Below, in pieces: positions 14,701-23,986 of a stretch of 64,000 nt of DNA. The DNA comes from Antedon mediterranea (Eukaryota; Echinodermata; Crinoidea; Comatulida; Antedonidae). Location of the stretch: contig NC_092672.1 in the NCBI RefSeq assembly GCF_964355755.1, forward strand, positions 4,154,001-4,218,000. Direction: 5' to 3'. A program made the position numbers and the translations under genes. The stretch's first letter is position 1; each line of letters starts with the position of its first letter. The notes below the pieces were generated by a model that had not been told where the DNA came from, made no database searches, and was given only the letters and a program-made list of their open reading frames with translations.

Positions 14701-15159
14701 GACTATAATCAGTTTAAAAAACATTTAAAAGCACTATATTTCAAAGAATGTTACGATACTAATTGATGTGAAGCGCCGCTGATTATAATTAAATGTTGTA
14801 TAAATGTGCGCTATACAAGTAATAATAATAATAATAATAACCCTAACCCCAATTTAATAGTATATTACAAAAATTTACTATGTATAATTTATTTTACATA
14901 CACATTATTTTCATACCTTTTTGGCTGCTTCGTCAATGGCACTTTGATTGTAAAATGATACAACCGATCGATTGTTTAGGTCTCTTGCCGGGCTGAAGTC
15001 TGTCACTGCAGAATACCTCCGCTTTGGATCTTTCTGGTCTGCTGTACTTACTGAAAAGTTCCTAATCTTTGGTTTAAAGTGTTGTTGTAATGTTACGTTC
15101 ATTGCTCGTGATTTCGCAACAGAGTCCTTGATACATTGTATTCGTTTGCACAGAGACAT
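5752..15159 (-). CDS. BCKDK: Branched-chain alpha-ketoacid dehydrogenase kinase, mitochondrial
   Basis: Mitochondrial matrix kinase that phosphorylates and inactivates the E1-alpha subunit of the branched-chain ketoacid dehydrogenase complex. Ten coding exons, read on the minus strand: 15159-14917, 11306-11238, 10683-10525, 9296-9177, 8703-8605, 8055-7982, 7537-7409, 7005-6916, 6428-6264, 5896-5752. They sum to 1293 nt, or 430 aa plus stop, with all phases consistent; the human protein is 412 aa. The N-terminus (MSLCKRIQ...) is basic and resembles a transit peptide. Diagnostic segments include [18 protein letters not shown], the N-terminal helical domain ([21 protein letters not shown]), the His-containing EHHLALH near residue 220, the N-box ELIKNAMR near 290-297, the G1 box SDKGGG near 330 and the G2 box [12 protein letters not shown] from about 382. 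The C-terminus is [16 protein letters not shown]. Introns carry many MITEs and SINEs. The donor of exon 4 is followed by two near-copies of itself (see 9027-9176). Confidence 0.97.
6027..6100 (-). mobile_element. tRNA-derived SINE head
   Basis: On the minus strand it reads GCCCCAGTGGTATAATGG (A-box like), a CTGC/GCAG stem with loop ATATCAA, then GGTTCCGGGTCCGAATC (B-box like) and TTTGGGG, which can pair with CCCCA. A second copy in the opposite orientation is at 10940-11009, so this is a dispersed SINE rather than a functional tRNA. It lies in BCKDK intron 9. Confidence 0.6.
6671..6800. repeat. Inverted-repeat element with CCAAT boxes
   Basis: Left end 'caccaatcacacttaggc' and right end 'cttaagtgtgattggtcac' are inverted relative to each other, giving a MITE-like hairpin about 130 bp long in a BCKDK intron. 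The shared core is ACCAATCACACTTA and its complement. Confidence 0.5.
7069..7237. mobile_element. hAT-like non-autonomous element (CAGTGGCGTA family)
   Basis: Shares ordered words with 51941-52125 and 62331-62600: 'gagcgctcactggctaaaccc', 'gggaccc/ggcccctga', 'agctaaaa', and an end reading 'gcgtaacaccactgc'. The terminal CAGTGGCGTAA motif is of the type seen in many hAT-derived elements. Class assignment is by motif only. Confidence 0.45.
8398..8527. mobile_element. MITE family A, copy 1
   Basis: Starts AAGCTCTGTCTACACTTCAA, carries 'gatgtgcccaaatatggtag' and 'catatatgggcacatcat', and ends in a degenerate inverted copy of the start. In a BCKDK intron. Confidence 0.75.
8953..9016 (-). mobile_element. 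tRNA-derived SINE head
   Basis: On the minus strand: GTGGAGCTGTATCTTGGTGG, then GGTTAACATGG, then a B-box-like GGGTTCAATCC. The arrangement matches a tRNA-type internal promoter; the arms are too degenerate for a functional tRNA. Confidence 0.45.
9027..9176 (-). repeat. Tandem copies of BCKDK exon 4 end plus splice donor
   Basis: Just downstream (minus strand) of exon 4 are two further copies of its last roughly 40 nt plus donor and start of intron. One is nearly exact (unit of 71 bp, 9101-9171, donor GTAAGT retained at 9105); the other is more diverged (9027-9100, donor GTAAGT retained). Reading through the first donor meets an in-frame TAG within the repeat, so use of a distal donor would truncate the kinase. 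Confidence 0.85.
10108..10281. mobile_element. MITE family A, copy 2
   Basis: TTAAGCTCTGTCTACACTAT at the left and GATAGTGTAGAGAGAGCTTT at the right. The interior has three tandem 'caccaccatatttgggcatat' units. Confidence 0.85.
10708..10871. mobile_element. MITE family A, copy 3
   Basis: Both terminal inverted repeats are present (TTAAGCTCTGTCTCCACTAT / GATAGTGTAGACAGAGCTTT). It starts about 25 bp upstream of the BCKDK exon 3 acceptor on the minus strand. Confidence 0.85.
10940..11009 (+). mobile_element. tRNA-derived SINE head
   Basis: Same family as 6027-6100 in the opposite orientation: GTGGTCTAATGG, TCTGCATATCAAGCAG, GGTTCTGGGTTCAAATC. Confidence 0.6.
11441..11500 (+). mobile_element. 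tRNA-derived SINE head
   Basis: GCTTGGTGGTCTAGAGG followed by a CAGG/TCTG stem and GGAGGTTCGAATCC (B-box). A different lineage from the copies at 6027 and 10940. Confidence 0.5.
11505..11690. repeat. Dispersed repeat family E ('cccctgaataggggtt')
   Basis: Contains the words 'cccctgaataggggttggatgta' in shortened and repeated form (two tandem copies). The same words recur at 37076-37216, 40672-40833 and 52733-52862. Class unknown. Confidence 0.5.
12180..12310. repeat. Poly-C run followed by 'ggcggacctaggatttt' repeat
   Basis: A run of 16-17 C at 12181-12197, then 'ttggcggacctaggattttgaaataggggg'. Similar sequence occurs at 36362 and 43066, so this is a dispersed repeat. Confidence 0.5.
14290..14840. 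repeat. Probable retroelement fragment with TAA microsatellite tail
   Basis: A purine-rich stretch ending 'gtgcgctatacaagtaataataataa', a typical 3' end of invertebrate SINE/LINE copies. No protein motif recognised. It lies in BCKDK intron 1. Confidence 0.4.
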
Positions 15160-15379
15160 CGTAATATTTTAATAACTACAGTAAACTTACAATTTATAGG
15201 CCTAGATGGTAATTTAGATTTTCTACTACAAGAACACAAATTTGGTCATATGCATGGTCAGTAATAATAATATGGTTTTACAATTTGTATTCTTAGTTTT
15301 TTTAAAACTATTAACTAGGCCTAGAACAAAAGAAAGAACAAATCAGACTTAGCAAAATTCAATGTAACATTGCTTGTCA

Positions 15380-15529
15380 TTAGACCTTCTCCTTGTCCTT
15401 TTTGATGGTATGATTAAGGTCGTCCACTTTTCCTTGCTCACAAAACAGTTCATCACAAATGTAGGCAATATTTGCTGTGAGATTGACAATAAACTCAAAA
15501 TCAGAACTTTGCCTTGGCAGCATCCGCAT
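15380..15529 (-). CDS. 49-codon upstream ORF or small protein ahead of BCKDK
   Basis: On the minus strand an ATG at 15529 opens 49 codons ending in TAA at 15380, starting MRMLPRQSSDFEFIVNLT and ending IKKDKEKV. The frame is closed upstream by a TAG. Base composition is visibly less AT-rich than its surroundings and the peptide looks protein-like (acidic middle, charged C-terminus, two Cys). It ends 221 bp before the BCKDK start codon on the same strand and lies between that start and a CGCG promoter motif, so it may be a long uORF, the first cistron of a two-cistron mRNA, or an exon of an unrecognised gene. I do not recognise the family. Confidence 0.4.
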   Translation of the reverse strand: MRMLPRQSSDFEFIVNLTANIAYICDELFCEQGKVDDLNHTIKKDKEKV

Positions 15530-15620
15530 GCAGGCTAGGCCAGGTGTACTGTTTCTCCTCTCACCGCCTCTCTACCTCAAATCCTGAAGCCAATCCGCCT
15601 ACTTTACTAAAAAAAAAGGA

Positions 15621-15630
15621 TCTCGCGAGG
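15621..15630. promoter_or_regulatory. CGCG promoter motif (TCTCGCGAG)
   Basis: TCTCGCGAGG matches nine of ten bases of TCTCGCGAGA, the palindrome found in animal housekeeping promoters. It lies in a locally CG-richer stretch about 460 bp upstream of the BCKDK start codon and 90 bp upstream of the small ORF. Position and composition suggest the BCKDK core promoter. Confidence 0.45.
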
Positions 15631-16517
15631 CCTCGTTGTGTAGCAGCCTCTTCACTGTTCTAACTCTCGGCTAACGATTGCGAAGCTATCTCTCAGCTGT
15701 CCAAACCAAATACGCGAAATTAATATTAATGTGTTTATAGTATGTAAAAAGTAAGTACATGTATTAACTAACACAACTTAGCCTCAAACCACTCATTCTA
15801 CGGCGAATAAACATCGAACGACTTGGAGAGCGTGCATCATCCCATATCAGCTGCTCTTCTTTCTTTTTTTTATAAATTTTTATATCGAGAACAAAAAAAA
15901 CAAACAAAACATTGCACAGCGCCCTCAAGGACTGACAACCAATCATTCAAACAAACTTAAAATACTGTAATATTTTAGTCGATGAAGAAATAAACAATAA
16001 ATTTGTTTTTTTTTAAATTATAAAGCAACAAAAAAAATTCTTTGTTCTAAAAGTTCTTATTCAAATTTTATTTACATTTTACAATGTGACAAGACAACAG
16101 TTTCTCATGATAAAAGTTTCTTTTCGTATAAAAAATGCAGAAATCAATGCAAAAAGTACTACATTTTAATATTGATGAAAATGTTCAATAATGATATGCA
16201 TGCAAATACACACATACAATCAAATGTAACAATATATTAGAACACCACATCAAGGGGACACTTTTCCTTGAAAAATAAATGACGGGAAACATAATTTGTT
16301 ACGGCCAAACCTTATCTAGGACACCTCTACTGAGTGGATATTTCGTGAAGTGTTCTACTCTATGCAAAAAATGATAAATAATTTATCCTGCCTTGCATAC
16401 GTGTTTGCAAGAAAGTGTAATGTCTGTCACAAACTTCTTTCTTTCTTTCCTGTACAACCTGAGAAAGGGTTTCAGAGTTTTCATCTTCCCTCACTCATGT
16501 CTGTAAATATTAAACTA

Positions 16518-16763
16518 CCTCAAATGACCACTCAAAATAGGCAACTCCCTCAAATGACCACTCAAAATAGGCAATATCCCTCAAATGACCATTCAAAATA
16601 GGCAAATCCCTCAAATGACCACTAAAAATAGGCAATATCCCTCAAATGACCACTCAAAATAGGCAACTCCCTCAAATGACCACTCAAAATAGGCAATCTC
16701 CCTCAAATGACTACTCAAAATAGGCAATCTCCCTCAAATGACTACTCAAAATAGGCAACTCCC
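16518..16763. repeat. Minisatellite, about 31-bp unit, 8 copies
   Basis: Tandem units of the form 'cctcaaatgaccactcaa' + 'aataggcaactc', with small length changes (caactc/caatat/caatctc). Located just downstream of the POLR2J stop codon on the minus strand. Confidence 0.9.
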
Positions 16764-16917
16764 TGGCTGTGGCTGTTACTGCATGAGTCAGGGTTTACAA
16801 ACCAAATTCTTCCAATTGAGTAACAAAATGCAATATGGAATGTATTATACCGCCTTAACGATTACATGTTTATTTCAGTTTTTATTTTAATTGTCCATTC
16901 TGTAATTTTAATCTTCA

Positions 16918-18499
16918 TTAAAAGCCTTCCTGTTTTTCTTTGACGCAAACCTAGTAAACATAAAACAAATTTCATTCAGGTTTGACAGATACAAAAATTA
17001 ATTGTAAAACTACTATATATGTGTAATAGTTAATAGCTCACCCACCAATCATAATAATATTTTTTTTTGTATAGCGCTTAACCAGAATAAATTTTCTGTA
17101 AAGCACTACAACCACAAGGCTCGAACTAGGTGGAGATTACGTCATTTAATATGCTATACGAAAGAGCAACTGTTTGAAGATGTCAATAGAGTTGGCATTC
17201 TAGATTGATTGTGGAAGAGTTTTCCAGAATAAGTTTCAGTGACAAACCTTAAACCTCTCTTCCAAGAGAGAGACCTCACTAATAAGATCAGTGATGGCAT
17301 TGGTAAAAGCCTCTTGTGGGCTGTAGTCATTGCTTGTTTGTACTCGCAAAACAAACTTGTGTTCTAGAGGATGAGGAACCTTGTAACCAGCAAACAGTAC
17401 CTGTGGGTCTTTTAGTAGCTGTCTTAAAAATACAAACATAATACATTTATATGAAAGGACATCATTTGACACTGAAATTATTGTACCATTGGAACACTCG
17501 TAACAAAAGGGACATCCTATTTCGAGGATGTTTCCTCATGAAACGAACAATGGGAAATGTTTTATCACTACATCCAACCCCTACTCAGGGCACAGCCACT
17601 ATTCCGGCCACTTCCTTCTTTGGAGAGGGGGACGACACCTTTTATTAGGGGGAGGGGCAACCTTATTAGGGGAGGGGGAGGGGGGGGGGAGAAAGACACT
17701 TTGTTGGGTATTAATAATAGGGGTTCTATTCATACTACATAGTTCATATTCTATTATTTACAGAGCAGCATAACTCTGTAAAGTATTGTGTTATTCTGTA
17801 TTAAGTATTTCATTTAACCAGTGACAATTAATAATTTCACTCTTCCCTGTTTTAACTTACTGTCGGAGCATGTTGCCTAAGGTATGATCTTCTTTGTTGA
17901 CTGTGAATATTGCAGCATTTGGTACTTTGGTGTCCTTTTCAATTGTTATCCTGCCAAAAATAATCATTTTTCAATATTACAATACATACTAGTTTTACTA
18001 CTTAATAATATACAGTAGTAGGTCTATGTACTAAAAACAAATATTTAATAAATATAGTTATTATAGAGCCTAGCTAGCCTTGTTTGGTCTACCTAAACAT
18101 TCTTAAAAAAAGTTAATATAAATAATAATATTTATTTATATTAACAAATAGACCTAGGCTAGTAGTAGGTCAAAATAGCCTAGGTCTAGTCTATAGACTG
18201 TTAAACTAGATTATCTAGCCTTTAGTAAGTAGTTACAGTTGACACAAAAAAAACTTTAAAATATTCCTAGGCCCTAGGCCGAATCTACATGCAGATTTAT
18301 GGCAACGCAACCGCGTCCGTGCCGTGATTGATGTGAATGTCTGGCTTGTTGTTTAGACCTTTCACTAGCCTAGGCCTAGCTTCAAACCAATTGACGAGTC
18401 CTTAACTAACTAGAATTTTAATAAATGTACTGTTTGAAATACTCACTTTTTTTCTCCTTCAAACAGAATAAACGACTCAAATGTTGGAGGTGCATTCAT
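16918..18499 (-). CDS. POLR2J: RNA polymerase II subunit RPB11
   Basis: Small subunit that dimerises with RPB3 during assembly of RNA polymerase II in the nucleus. Four coding exons on the minus strand: 18499-18447, 17950-17861, 17422-17248 and 16950-16918. They give 351 nt, or 116 aa plus stop; the human protein is 117 aa. Recognisable segments are [18 protein letters not shown], the [20 protein letters not shown] alpha-like dimerisation core, [20 protein letters not shown], and [18 protein letters not shown] followed by LLEERFK. The last exon is tiny and encodes only [10 protein letters not shown] and the stop; it was found from the acceptor CTAG|GTT and frame continuity. For exon 3 the acceptor AAG|ACAG was chosen because it keeps the frame and the family length (LRQQLLKDPQ). 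The gene is divergent from the SnoaL-like gene. Confidence 0.96.
18060..18420. other. CTAG/AGGCCTA-rich tract in POLR2J intron 1
   Basis: Low-complexity sequence with repeated 'cctaggc', 'ctagc' and 'aggcctag' words, within 400 bp downstream of the first exon. Similar tracts lie next to the P2X first exon (46775-46845) and upstream of aspartoacylase (51175-51420). Confidence 0.6.
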
Positions 18500-19139
18500 T
18501 GTATATTTTTTAATTGAATTTTTGTTTTATTATTAGAAACTAGGCCTACCTTTGATTTGAGATAATGGATTCGTCAAAAACGTGAAATAATCCAGCGCCC
18601 TCATTTAAAGTGTGCTGGTTCCCGGGGCACGCACTCGGAAAAATAATAGGATGGGAAGAGTGTGAGGAGTGGCAAAAAGTGCGATTTATAGTCTTTGGCT
18701 ATTTGGCAAATATTTAAAGAAAAATAATACAATAAAAAACAATACCAAAAAAACAAAATACAATACAAACAATGCTTTCGCAATTTAAAATTGTCTAGAC
18801 GGGAAATCATTTTTATAACAGTAAATTGCTTAAATTAATCATGGATTAGAACCCGGCTGATGTTTTTGACAGCATACTCGCCTGTCACGTTATTTGGAAG
18901 CGACATTAACTCAAACTTGCATAATGTTTTATTAAGGAAATCATATCTTCCGTATTTGATCCAGCAGTGAACCTATTACGTCTCCAGGCAGTCTGATCAT
19001 AAGCCAATCCACCCTTCACCCATTACAAAATATCCAAATTAAAGTCACTAATCTACACAATCTCCTGATAATCACATTCGATCTTATACGACGTCACAAA
19101 TACCCCTTACATCACTTACACACACATCTATAATTTGAC

Positions 19140-19207
19140 ACATTTGCATACTCGATTACACAGACGTAACGTGGCTGTGACGACGGACTCTGCCAACAAG
19201 AAAGGGT
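19140..19207 (+). other. Candidate non-coding first exon of the SnoaL-like gene
   Basis: A locally GC-richer stretch ending AACAAGAAAG|GTAAGTC, a strong donor. A matching acceptor, TTCCCTTATAG, lies at 20765-20774, 38 bp before the ATG at 20812. Inferred from splice signals only. Confidence 0.35.
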
Positions 19208-19454
19208 AAGTCAGATATACACGGAACAAGGGGAGGGGATGATTTCTCTAGAAATATTTCTTTTGTAAAGAAACACTTCAAAACGTTCCCTGTTTACAAA
19301 GGACGATACCGACTAATTGTTTATTTAACTACAGTAGGTAGGCCTAATTCCTAATTAAAGAAAAATACTACGTAATTAAGTCGACATCTTTTAATTTAGT
19401 AACCAAAGATAATGTTATGAAACGATGCGATAAATGCAAGTTTGTTTAATTGTC

Positions 19455-19566
19455 TTAAGGTCTGTCTACACTATAAAACTAGTTTGACAATATGATGCGT
19501 GATGCCAAATATGGTAGTGATATACCCAAATAGGGTAGTAATATGTCCATATATGGGCACATCACA
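19455..19566. mobile_element. MITE family A, copy 4 (right end missing)
   Basis: Left terminus TTAAGGTCTGTCTACACTAT and the 'atatgggcacatcaca' core are present; the right inverted terminus is not found. Confidence 0.7.
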
Positions 19567-19979
19567 GAATTTAAATCTAGGAAAAACGATAGTCTGGCTA
19601 TTATAGTTTTAATGCATTACCGTATGCCTACATCAAATAATAAATATCTATTGAAGCAATGTTATTGTTATTTTCAGTGAAGTTGTTCAAACACTCACAC
19701 ACACTGGCAACGTTCCAATGTTTCCATTTTATTATAATTTTGTAACGCATAATTTATCTTGTCTGGTTTTATAGTTGACCTAACGATAATTTTTGAAATA
19801 CTTGATAATAACGATTAATTGTGTTTATTTATTATTTTACAAAATGTGATTGTTAATTTATTAATTATTAATTACAAAATGACATTTAGAATGTTATTAT
19901 TGTATTAACTTCCAAATTCAATTTACTTCAAAAAGCCACAATAAAGAGGAGAGAAAAAGAAGAAATTCTTAGAAATCTG

Positions 19980-20118
19980 AAGCTCTGTCTACACTATCAA
20001 ACTAGTTTGACAAAAAAAGTGTGATGTGCAAATATGGTAGTGATATGACATCATCATGTCCATATATGGGCATCACATTTTTTGTCACATAAAGTTTGAT
20101 AGTGTAGACAGAGCTTAA
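19980..20118. mobile_element. MITE family A, copy 5
   Basis: Near-perfect inverted ends, AAGCTCTGTCTACACTATCA and GATAGTGTAGACAGAGCTTA. Lies in the putative 5' UTR intron of the SnoaL-like gene. Confidence 0.9.
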
Positions 20119-20811
20119 GAGTAAAAAGACTGAGATAATGAATGTTTTGGTTACGTTATTGTTCAGCGAGAGGTGTCTTCAATTATCGTATTACTGTATA
20201 ACAGTGATGATCATTCATTTTAATACATTTTTGTTAATTGTTAACAAACGATTACTTAAAACTCATTTCAAGTTTAATGAGGTTTGATCTTGAAATAAAG
20301 TGATACCATGTTTAATGTGTATTATATAAAATCTACGGTAAAGGCCATTTTATTGACCAGTAGCCTCTTACTTAGTCTCATGGGTCTTTTTTATCTCTTT
20401 TTTCCCGATTCAGTCCCGGTTGTAGCGGCAATCTATATTATAAGTGAGAGAGTTTGTACGTTTGTGTGTTTGTTCGTTATACAAATTGTTGTTACTACAC
20501 GTAACCTTACATAGGGGTATCAAAATGACCGCAATTGTACCGGGAAAGTTCTAAACTATATTTGAACATCATCCGCCATCTAGGTCCAAGTTAGGGCCAA
20601 AATGGCTAACTTTTCCCACTTTCGATGTTTGTTCGTTCTGTTTCTGCACGTTTCTTCAATATTTAAATTGCAGTTTAACAAATTTAAACCTTTGTTTAGG
20701 CCTATAACAATAACGTATTCTGTCCAAATAATAGTGAAATATTTCAATTCTATGGTTAATTTATTCCCTTATAGGTTAAATAACGTGAATTTGTGATACA
20801 AAGTGTAAAAT

Positions 20812-22499
20812 ATGGCTAATCTAAACGAAAAGCTTCAAGAGTTACAAAACCGCAATATGACATTGTACAACGAGGGAAAGTACAGCGAATTAGCTGAAGC
20901 AAGTTACACTAGCGGTTGTCGTGTCATGCTGCAGGGGATGGAAACTCAGACAGGAAGAAGTTGTAAGTTCCAGGATGTTACTTCATTTCCATAAGGGGGT
21001 GTCACGTAATTGTCAATAAAACTATTAATCTTTGGTAACTTACCCGTCCCCCTAAAGTATTCGAGTTTAATGAACTAAAAAGTATATAAAGTTAGTTCAA
21101 ACTGTTGCAATGTTAGACCTTTTGCCTTTCATGTTTCGACGATAAAAAAACAATTATTATTATTATTTGCATCAGCATCGCAGTTAGGCCTACTGATTTT
21201 AACAAGGCCATATATACATGGCTGCAGTCGCGTGCGCAAATTTGAGTTAGTGTTTACCGATCGCGACCGACCGACCGACCAATCGATCAAATGTATATTT
21301 TAATAAAATAATAATAAAAACAAATTTCAAATAAAATAAAAAGTATTTAACAAATGGTGAAGACCAACAAATGGGAAAAAGTTATTTATTTGATTTTTTA
21401 AATTTGTAGAGACAATACTTTCAATGTGTTTTTTTCATTGTTTCAAAGAATTTTAAATATTTTATACGTATTATGTGGACCTAATCTTTGTATTAAAAAT
21501 TATTAGTATTAAAATTACAAAATTACAGTAATAAACTTCCAAATTAAAAAGGCCCCATAAAGCTAAGCAGAGCAAAACACTCAATATTAAATCGGAGGCC
21601 TACACATACTTTCTTTCTTTGGACCACAACAACTTTTTTAATTAACAAAAAACAGTTGGCAAGGTTTTTAGAAAGTTTGTAAAAACCTCATTGTTAGTGC
21701 CAAAACATTATAAAGTCAGCGCCAACAACCTGTTTGTCACTAACATTAAAGTACACATGCATTATCTAATGTCAAATCTACTAATTCATCAGCATGTTCG
21801 TGTTTTCTGTCAAATGTTCTCAATCAAGATAAATGTCATTGTACCTTAAACGTTCAACTTTTTTAAAGATGTTGTTTCCAAAATGTCTATCAATCTAATT
21901 GGTTTTCATAATGTTCTGATAAAGCACGTTTTATTGGTTGAACTTTTCTCTTAATAATCTATTTTTTTGCATAGTTGTACCTTCCCAAGTAGGCCTGCAG
22001 GCTTTTTTTATTCTTTCTTTTAACATTTTAATTTTAGACAGATTGCTGGATTGCAATAAGTAGAGTTTTTTACTTTATTCAACAAGTCTTTGGAAGTGGT
22101 GTTGTTTTTTCATGACATGAGAACAAATCCTAGAATCTTACAGGATTTGAACCCAATGCCCTGGGATCCAAAGCACCGACTCAATCGACTCATTAAAAAA
22201 ACTTGTACAAGTAATTTATGAAAGAAAAAAAACACAATCAAAATATAATAGTTTTGTTGCATTCTGTAGTTTTACCTGGATTGTGGGAAATGGAGAAAAA
22301 CTCTGGTCACCAGAAGATCAAACACACAACTGTGGAAGCTAGTCAGATGGATGGTGATTGCCGAGTATATGAGATTGGCAAGTACCAGGCTTATACATCA
22401 GATGGCGCAGAAGACGAAGTTGGTAAATATCTTACCATTTGGATCAAAGAAGGAGAGAATTATATGATAGATGTGACTTGTATCAACAGATCAAAGTAG
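20812..22499 (+). CDS. SnoaL-like / DUF4440 domain protein
   Basis: Small protein of the NTF2-like superfamily. Exon 1 is 20812-20962 (ATG, donor GTAAGT) and exon 2 is 22270-22499 (acceptor TTCTGTAG, stop TAG). Together they give 381 nt, or 126 aa plus stop, in phase. Exon 1 encodes MANLNEKLQELQNRNMTLYN followed by a segment with SELAEASYTSGCRVM and TGRS, the usual N-terminal helices and first strand of this fold. Exon 2 encodes LPGLWEMEKNSG, then TTVEASQMDGDCRVYEIGKY and GKYLTIWIKEG, the C-terminal sheet. The length is typical for single-domain members, and the biochemical role of the family in animals is unclear. There is no signal peptide or membrane segment. A family C repeat begins about 30 bp after the stop and is probably in the 3' UTR. 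Confidence 0.8.
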
Positions 22500-22530
22500 A
22501 TTCTAAGTATTTCTAATTGAATAGTTTCAT

Positions 22531-22690
22531 CAAGGCAATCAAACAACAGGATGCTGATCTCCGGAGATCAAAGGGTTTATCTATGGTTGCGACAAGATCA
22601 GTTCCAAGCCCCTTAAACATGTTCATAGTACAGTACTGTTTGTATTTGTCGCAGTCAGACATAAGATCAAAGAACTGTTACGAGTTCTTA
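22531..22690. repeat. Dispersed repeat family C, copy 1
   Basis: Shares 'caaggcaatc', 'ggtttatct..ggttgcgaca', 'gatcagttcca' and 'tttgtcgcag.cagacataagatc' with 32495-32660 and 59875-60013. The GGCTGCGACA / TGTCGCAGCC words are inverted, so the unit can fold into a hairpin. Confidence 0.7.
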
Positions 22691-23338
22691 TCTTGCGAAG
22701 GCGAGATCAGTGTCCTGTTGTTAGATTGCCTTGGTTTAATCTTTGTAATATAGTTTCACAAACAGACTACAAACAACTCAAACATCGATGGTACTTTTTC
22801 GTTGGAGCGAGAACATGAATTGATTGGAATGGGCATTTCCCCCCGATAACTGCAAGCTACTATCGTTTTATGAAACATGATTAGCCCTTGATTGTAAAAA
22901 TTAGCCCTTGTACTAGAACAATTACCAGTACTGTATTAGAGGGTAGTTTATCCCCTCTTAGTTTGGCAATAGCAGTTTTTTAAGTCTACATAGCAAACTT
23001 TGGCAAGCTTTTCTTGCTAAACGCCGAGTTAGCTTAAGTTTGGAAGTTTTCACGTAGACGTAGCTTTAGGATTATGTAGTATTAAGTAAGGAAAAATAAC
23101 TGCGCTACACCTAAGAGTGCAAATAAAGCGTGTTGAGTCACCATTGTGACCATTTATTTTGCTGTTGTTTACCATTATTAAATATATCCAACCAACACCA
23201 CAGCAAAACGAACACCAACAAACCAACATCACCGACCTACGGTAATTTAACATTTTATTTGGAATGTACAGTACGCTATATAATATTCAATAAATTATCA
23301 CTAGCAATAAAATATGTGTTTATATCTGTATGAAAGTA

Positions 23339-23540
23339 AAGCTTGGTTCCCACTAGCGACGGAACATAACGCGACCTACGCAACGTAAGAAAATGTCCTT
23401 CTGATAATTGTGTTTGCCCCGCCTGCGTGAAATCAAACCTGCGATCATTATTGCGTCGTCGGTTCCGACTTGTGATTACGCAATACAGCACTTTGCGTCA
23501 ATACGTCGTTGCGTTGCGTCCTAGTGGTAACCACGCTTTA
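23339..23540. mobile_element. MITE family B, copy 1
   Basis: Left end AAGCTTGGTTCCCACTAGCG and right end GTCCTAGTGGTAACCACGCT are inverted. The interior has 'aacgtaagaaaatg', 'cctgcgtgaaatcaaacctg' and 'ttgcgtcaatacgtcg'. Confidence 0.85.
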
Positions 23541-23898
23541 AGCTTGGTTCCCACTAGAACGTAACGCAAGGACGTAAACGCAACGCAAGCGAATTGACCA
23601 ATCACAAGCGATGGCTTATTCGCTTGTGATTGCTAACCGTCTATAACTTCGCTTGTCATTGGTTAAAACGTTGCAGGACTAATGTAATGTCTATGGCCGA
23701 ATAATAACAGGGTATCTGATTGGAGCAGGAGACACGAAGTTTACAAATTATCTATAGATTCCTATTCTACTTGGACACAACGCAAGCGAGTTGACCAATG
23801 ACAAGCGACAGTTCGAATAATTCATCACTTGTGATTGGTCAAATCTCTTACGATGCGTTACCTCGTTGTGTTGCGTCTCAGTGAATTAAATGGAACCC
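23541..23898. mobile_element. MITE family B, copy 2 (CCAAT subfamily, extended)
   Basis: Abuts copy 1. It begins AGCTTGGTTCCCACTAGAAC and includes several inverted pairs of GACCAATCACAAGCG / CGCTTGTGATTGG. It is longer than the other copies and probably composite; the right end (GTTGCGTCTCAGTG) is degenerate. Confidence 0.7.
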
Positions 23899-23986
23899 TC
23901 ATATCACGAAATCAGGTTTTGGGAAAACTAGCCAAAACCATATTGCATTGAATAAGATTGCTTGATCCGCATTTGAATTATCATCA

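Noticed and set aside
14838-14850. Telomere-like CCCTAACCC
   Set aside because: Only about one and a half units following a TAA microsatellite; no array.
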